Positions 12,239 to 12,613 of a stretch of DNA of 12,613 nt are shown one piece after another. This DNA comes from Clostridia bacterium (GTDB taxonomy: Bacteria > Bacillota > Clostridia > Christensenellales > CAG-1252). Made by a program: the position numbers and the translations under genes. Position 1 is the first letter of the stretch, and each line of letters starts with the position of its first letter. Under the pieces are notes generated by a model, which was not told where the DNA came from, did no database searches, and saw nothing but the letters and a program-made list of their open reading frames with translations. The DNA lies in NCBI GenBank assembly GCA_017455385.1, contig JAFTBD010000046.1:1-12613 (forward strand), written 5' to 3'.

Positions 12239-12454
12239 ATGTGTAAGATCAGTATTAACATCAATAAAACTGTTATTACTACTGACAGCTTTGTGTCAGG
12301 CGATAACAATAGTATCGGCTGCCAAAGCGTTTCTGAAAGCACTTCTGCTGGAAAGAAACACAAAAAGGGTGCGTTATCTGGGTTGTTAAGCAAAATCGGC
12401 AAACTAATAGCAAAACTGATCTATTTCATAATTGCTATTGCGTCGATGATGTAA
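12239..12454 (+). CDS. Small cationic membrane-active peptide, function unknown
   Basis: A 71-residue protein with a near-perfect ribosome binding site AAGGAGGTGAG five bases before ATG 12239. Residues 1-38 are polar and beta-prone (INININKTVITTDSF, then a GDNNSIG motif, then Ser-rich). A basic patch GKKHKKG (38-44) leads into GALSGLLSKIGKLIAKLIYF and a very hydrophobic end, a cationic amphipathic-to-transmembrane helix. There is no signal peptidase site. Such a tail fits a small toxin, a membrane-acting effector or a bacteriocin-like peptide; I do not recognise a family. It is preceded by the structured region and followed 32 bp later by an ORF that leaves the window. The coding sequence itself contains two good hairpins (12271-12308, 12329-12359), so the DNA could also be part of a longer structured RNA. 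Confidence 0.62.
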   Translation: MCKISININKTVITTDSFVSGDNNSIGCQSVSESTSAGKKHKKGALSGLLSKIGKLIAKLIYFIIAIASMM

Positions 12455-12486
12455 GTACCAAGCGCAACTTACTTCCCACTTTTGCT

Positions 12487-12613
12487 ATGCAGCTCTCTGA
12501 CTACAAATCATGCAAATTGTTTGGATTGCGGTCCAAAAATATTCTTTCAAAAATGTTGGGGATTAACTCCTCCTTTTTCGATAAAAAAAAGATTGTACGG
12601 TACACCCATATTT
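12487..12613 (+). CDS. Start of a protein cut by the window edge, possibly a reverse transcriptase
   Basis: From ATG 12487 the frame is open for 42 codons to the window end. It reads MQLSDYKSCKLFGLRSKNIL and continues with SKMLGINSSFFDKKKIVRYT, then HI. The form (short helix, then L-x-x-L-L-G-I-like segment, then basic residues and R-Y) resembles the N-terminal region before the first motif of retron-type reverse transcriptases, but this is a weak, memory-based impression. No catalytic motif lies in the window. There is no Shine-Dalgarno before the ATG; the frame is open back to 12337 without another start, so translation may be coupled to the small ORF upstream or the true start may differ. 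It could also be an unrelated hypothetical or not a gene. Confidence 0.45.
   Translation, partial: MQLSDYKSCKLFGLRSKNILSKMLGINSSFFDKKKIVRYTHI

Noticed and set aside
12003..12389. 128-codon plus-strand frame through the structured region
   Set aside because: No ribosome binding site, overlaps the small ORF with the strong site, and its translation is mixed and unconvincing.
12211..12402. 63-codon minus-strand hydrophobic frame
   Set aside because: Antisense to the small ORF; hydrophobicity mirrors that gene, start is non-ATG and no ribosome binding site is seen.
12567..12574. AGGAGGAG on the minus strand near the right edge
   Set aside because: Looks like a ribosome binding site, but no ATG follows at a usable distance; only a roughly 22-codon TTG frame.
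1..12613. CRISPR array
   Set aside because: The regular repeats at 1-760 are 69-bp coding repeats of an LRR protein, not 24-40-bp repeats with unique spacers; none found elsewhere.

Overview
The window looks like a moderately GC-rich, anaerobic, gut-type Clostridia (Bacillota) chromosome. This is inferred from strong AGGAGG-type ribosome binding sites, sigma-A-like promoters, type II (lipoprotein) signal peptides, a rubrerythrin, a BioY-type ECF S-component, a BspA-like leucine-rich-repeat lipoprotein and multi-copy-looking intergenic repeats. I cannot place it to family.

Left part (1-2792). A leucine-rich-repeat surface lipoprotein runs leftward off the window edge. A small XRE regulator is divergent to it. 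The 97 bp between them hold a near-ideal promoter and two copies of one dyad, R-GAAC-N5-GTTC-Y, 31 bp apart, which suggests one autoregulated switch. A two-domain rubrerythrin follows. Next comes about 660 bp of repeat-built, apparently non-coding DNA with roughly 93-bp imperfect terminal inverted repeats, lying between two convergent genes.

Middle (2793-8208). A leftward three-gene operon encodes a very large acidic lipoprotein (1196 aa, Ig-like repeats plus an unrecognised helical region), an ABC ATPase and an ABC-2 type permease. Gaps are 13 and 3 bp. A consensus promoter lies about 100 bp upstream. The following 8209-8920 interval is rich in short repeats and hairpins and has no convincing gene.

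Right of centre (8921-11824). An OmpR-family response regulator and its histidine kinase overlap by ATGA. The regulator promoter carries an 11-bp-period direct repeat, a likely autoregulatory box. Upstream is a stand-alone bioY, then a C-rich spacer and tRNA-Val(GAC) with its own promoter and a strong terminator.

Right end (11885-12613). Directly after the tRNA terminator the DNA becomes AT-rich. A good promoter starts a region packed with consecutive stem-loops. The predicted start of the transcript (GATAACGCAC) is perfectly complementary to a segment about 420 nt downstream. A 71-aa cationic, membrane-seeking small protein with a near-perfect ribosome binding site follows, then an ORF cut by the window edge. 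This layout (structured RNA, small accessory ORF, start of a larger protein, next to a tRNA) is the best candidate for an undescribed system. A retron or other reverse-transcriptase-linked RNA is the hypothesis to test first, but no reverse-transcriptase motif is visible inside the window, so this remains inference.
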